DNA of 60,750 bases, from the NCBI RefSeq assembly GCF_003854965.1, contig NZ_RQPI01000021.1, positions 1-60,750 on the forward strand. Direction: 5' to 3'. Shown here in pieces: positions 59,373 to 60,750 of this stretch (position 1 is its first letter; every line of letters begins with the position of its first letter). The notes under the pieces are model-generated. The model was given only the letters and a program-made list of their open reading frames with translations, did not search any database and was not told where the DNA came from. The DNA comes from Paenibacillus rhizophilus (GTDB lineage: Bacteria > Bacillota > Bacilli > Paenibacillales > Paenibacillaceae). Both the position numbers and the translations under genes were made by a program.

Positions 59373-60359
59373 CTATAAATAATCTGCAAGAATCCGAAAG
59401 GCACTCTGCGTATTAAACGCCATAATTTGTTTAACTAATTCTGAGTCCGGATAACCTCTTTGAAGCAACCGGTGGGGACCAGCACTGTAGGAAATATGAT
59501 GATACAACTTATAGAAAGCCATCCTATGGGGGTCCAGCTGAGTATGCTTCAAGTAGCGCCTGTAGTTGTCGAACCGGAACTCCATGAAGCTGTGTTCGTA
59601 TTCAGGGTCGAAAAACAAGGCACCTTCGATATCGATCAGCCACGGACGCAGCTGATTGTCCACGAGTACATGGTTCGGTCCCAGCTCAGCATGGATAAAG
59701 CTGTAACATGATCTTGCACCGATTTTTGCAGCTAATGCTTCTATTACTTGAATAAACTTGTCATGATGCTTCCGAAATTCCGAAACATTAGCAGACAAAT
59801 ATTCCAGCTGCCGGCAAGCTCCTGCCAATATAGGTAAATGGCACCCGGAAGGCGCTTCCGGTATCGGTTCATTCAACTTCCCCCAGTGTTCTCTGGTTTG
59901 CTGATGCATTCGGTTCAGCATTCCGGAAAGAGGTTCGAATACTTGATTTTGAGTCCCGGGATCGGCTTGAAAGAAATCCGAGGCTTCCTTCCCTTCGATG
60001 TACTCGACAAATGCGAAATCCACCTCACCCTTGAGGCCTCCCGGTTCAAAGTGATAGAGCTCCGGTGTACGAATTTGAAGCTTCCTCAGAAAGGCGTTGA
60101 CTGTTTGAAATTGTCGTCCTCCGAAGCCGGAAATGGGCTCAGGTTGTTCCTCCTGCTCCAGTTCTTCGCGAAAGTAGTTCAATCGTACATCCCAAACATA
60201 CAGAACAAAGCGAAAACCATTCGAACAATAAACCGAATAAACGACTTTCTGCGCTCCGCCGCGCAGTTGCACAGCCTCCTCCGGGTAATAACCCCTTCCA
60301 AAAATTCTTTCTACCCAAACCCCGAGTTCTCCCTGTAATAAATGACTCCATCCGTCCAT
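59373..60359 (-). CDS. Phosphotransferase family protein (aminoglycoside phosphotransferase-like)
   Basis: 328 residues from ATG 60359, preceded by AGGAGGAGAGCGGAAT; the open frame continues upstream through a terminator, which is not coding. APH-like kinase: N-lobe LRGGAQKVVYSVYCSNGFRFVLYVWDVR, catalytic loop YSFIHAELGPNHVLVDNQLRPWLIDIEGALFFDPEYE. The usual HGD becomes HAE, and the metal Asp is kept in LIDIEGA. The family phosphorylates aminoglycosides, choline or other small alcohols; the missing HGD Asp makes activity doubtful. Confidence 0.8.
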   Translation of the reverse strand: MDGWSHLLQGELGVWVERIFGRGYYPEEAVQLRGGAQKVVYSVYCSNGFRFVLYVWDVRLNYFREELEQEEQPEPISGFGGRQFQTVNAFLRKLQIRTPELYHFEPGGLKGEVDFAFVEYIEGKEASDFFQADPGTQNQVFEPLSGMLNRMHQQTREHWGKLNEPIPEAPSGCHLPILAGACRQLEYLSANVSEFRKHHDKFIQVIEALAAKIGARSCYSFIHAELGPNHVLVDNQLRPWLIDIEGALFFDPEYEHSFMEFRFDNYRRYLKHTQLDPHRMAFYKLYHHISYSAGPHRLLQRGYPDSELVKQIMAFNTQSAFRILADYL

Positions 60360-60750
60360 ATTCCGCTCTCCTCCTACTTGAATTATTGCATGATCAATAT
60401 AGGTGATTTGGAAAAAAAAGTATAGACTGTTTCTTGGCGATTTGTTATGATGTTGAATAAGGTCTTTGCAAAAATGTCCATACGAAAAGCCCAAGGAATT
60501 TGATTCCTGGGGCTTTTTTTGTTGAGCTCGACTCCTGCCATACACTCTATTTAAAAGATAGTTCAAACTGCAATTGATGAAGCTTTCGACTCCTCATAAG
60601 CATTTAGAACAACTTGCCCCTACTTATGATACGCTTCTACGCGCTGTCTGTAACGGCAAGTTTTAAGGTCATCCTTTGCAGGATGGCCTTCCGTAATCCA
60701 GCTATGGTCGGTGCCCCATTATTTCACTTTCTAGTACTATAACCTTTTCA
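60360..60750. other. Right-end intergenic region
   Basis: 390 bases with one clear terminator (listed). Beyond 60524 no ORF is found. A hairpin AAGGTCATCC/GGATGGCCTT lies at about 60665-60690 but has no U-tract on either strand. Confidence 0.5.
60484..60521. terminator. Terminator-like hairpin upstream of the phosphotransferase
   Basis: AAAAGCCCAAGGAATT and ATTCCTGGGGCTTTTTTT form a stem with one bulge. It probably ends transcription of a gene beyond the right edge or of a plus-strand neighbour. Confidence 0.75.

Noticed and set aside
59186..59404. A 72-codon minus-strand frame between methyltransferase and phosphotransferase
   Set aside because: It overlaps the end of the phosphotransferase gene and resembles no family I know; it could be a remnant but I cannot support it.
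60660..60695. Hairpin at the right edge as a terminator
   Set aside because: A good stem but no U-run on either strand and no gene next to it inside the window.

Overview
The window looks like a chromosomal segment of a spore-forming, moderately GC-rich Firmicute, most likely Paenibacillus or a close relative. This rests on: strong AGGAGG-type ribosome binding sites with frequent TTG/GTG starts; many copper-amine-oxidase-like 'stalk' domain exoproteins; a sigma-54/LevR-controlled mannose-family PTS; CcpA cre-like sites; and class IIC group II introns placed behind terminators. No rRNA, tRNA, CRISPR array, prophage or transposase gene was seen.

Layout. 1-122: 5' end of a class IIC group II intron (minus strand, running off the left edge) behind the terminator of a BASS-family transporter. 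231-3263: BASS transporter, stalk-domain exoprotein and an orphan radical SAM enzyme, all minus strand. 3534-6989: an O2/NO detoxification cluster (flavodiiron protein, FAD/NAD(P)H reductase, 55-residue rubredoxin, Crp/Fnr regulator). 7150-9362: MFS drug exporter and TetR regulator. 9504-13065: stalk-domain GH18 protein, intron remnant, ArsR/Old-Yellow-Enzyme pair, Rid protein. 13211-15558: carboxyspermidine dehydrogenase and decarboxylase (alternative polyamine route). 16216-17930: Hfq-like small protein, ClpP paralogue, ECF sigma factor. 18061-23122: exopolysaccharide operon (two GT2, one GT4, one flippase) with a clear sigma-A promoter. 23525-25952: LysR regulator, nitroreductase, and a coiled-coil/GNAT fusion. 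26058-30860: a Spo0E-like ORF, then a hybrid histidine kinase overlapping an HD-GYP response regulator. 31063-35768: sugar ABC transporter without its ATPase, and a PfkB-type kinase. 35967-38525: drug ABC exporter with a TetR regulator that share a 21-bp operator. 38670-46703: small kinase-like protein, the four-subunit mannose-family PTS, its LevR activator and rpoN itself, with a textbook -24/-12 promoter. 46961-49252: second flavodiiron protein and a lipoprotein alpha-carbonic anhydrase. 49412-55726: an operon with MukBEF/Wadjet-like architecture (kleisin-like, winged-helix-like, SMC-like ATPase) and no recognisable JetD nuclease, followed on the same strand by an unknown 159-residue protein and a GIY-YIG-like protein. 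56030-60359: a frameshifted GNAT gene, VOC protein, AIM24 protein, methyltransferase and APH-like phosphotransferase.

How the parts fit. The rubredoxin cluster carries its own electron chain (NAD(P)H, reductase, rubredoxin, flavodiiron protein). The PTS, LevR and RpoN form a self-contained sigma-54 sugar regulon with cre sites for CcpA. The kinase/HD-GYP pair forms a phosphorelay ending in c-di-GMP breakdown. The most unusual system is the SMC-type operon at 50.4-55.7 kb: it has the layout of plasmid- or phage-targeting condensins (Wadjet/MksBEF) but appears to lack the cutting subunit. Coding calls and motifs were read directly from the sequence. Family names come from motif recognition without database searches.
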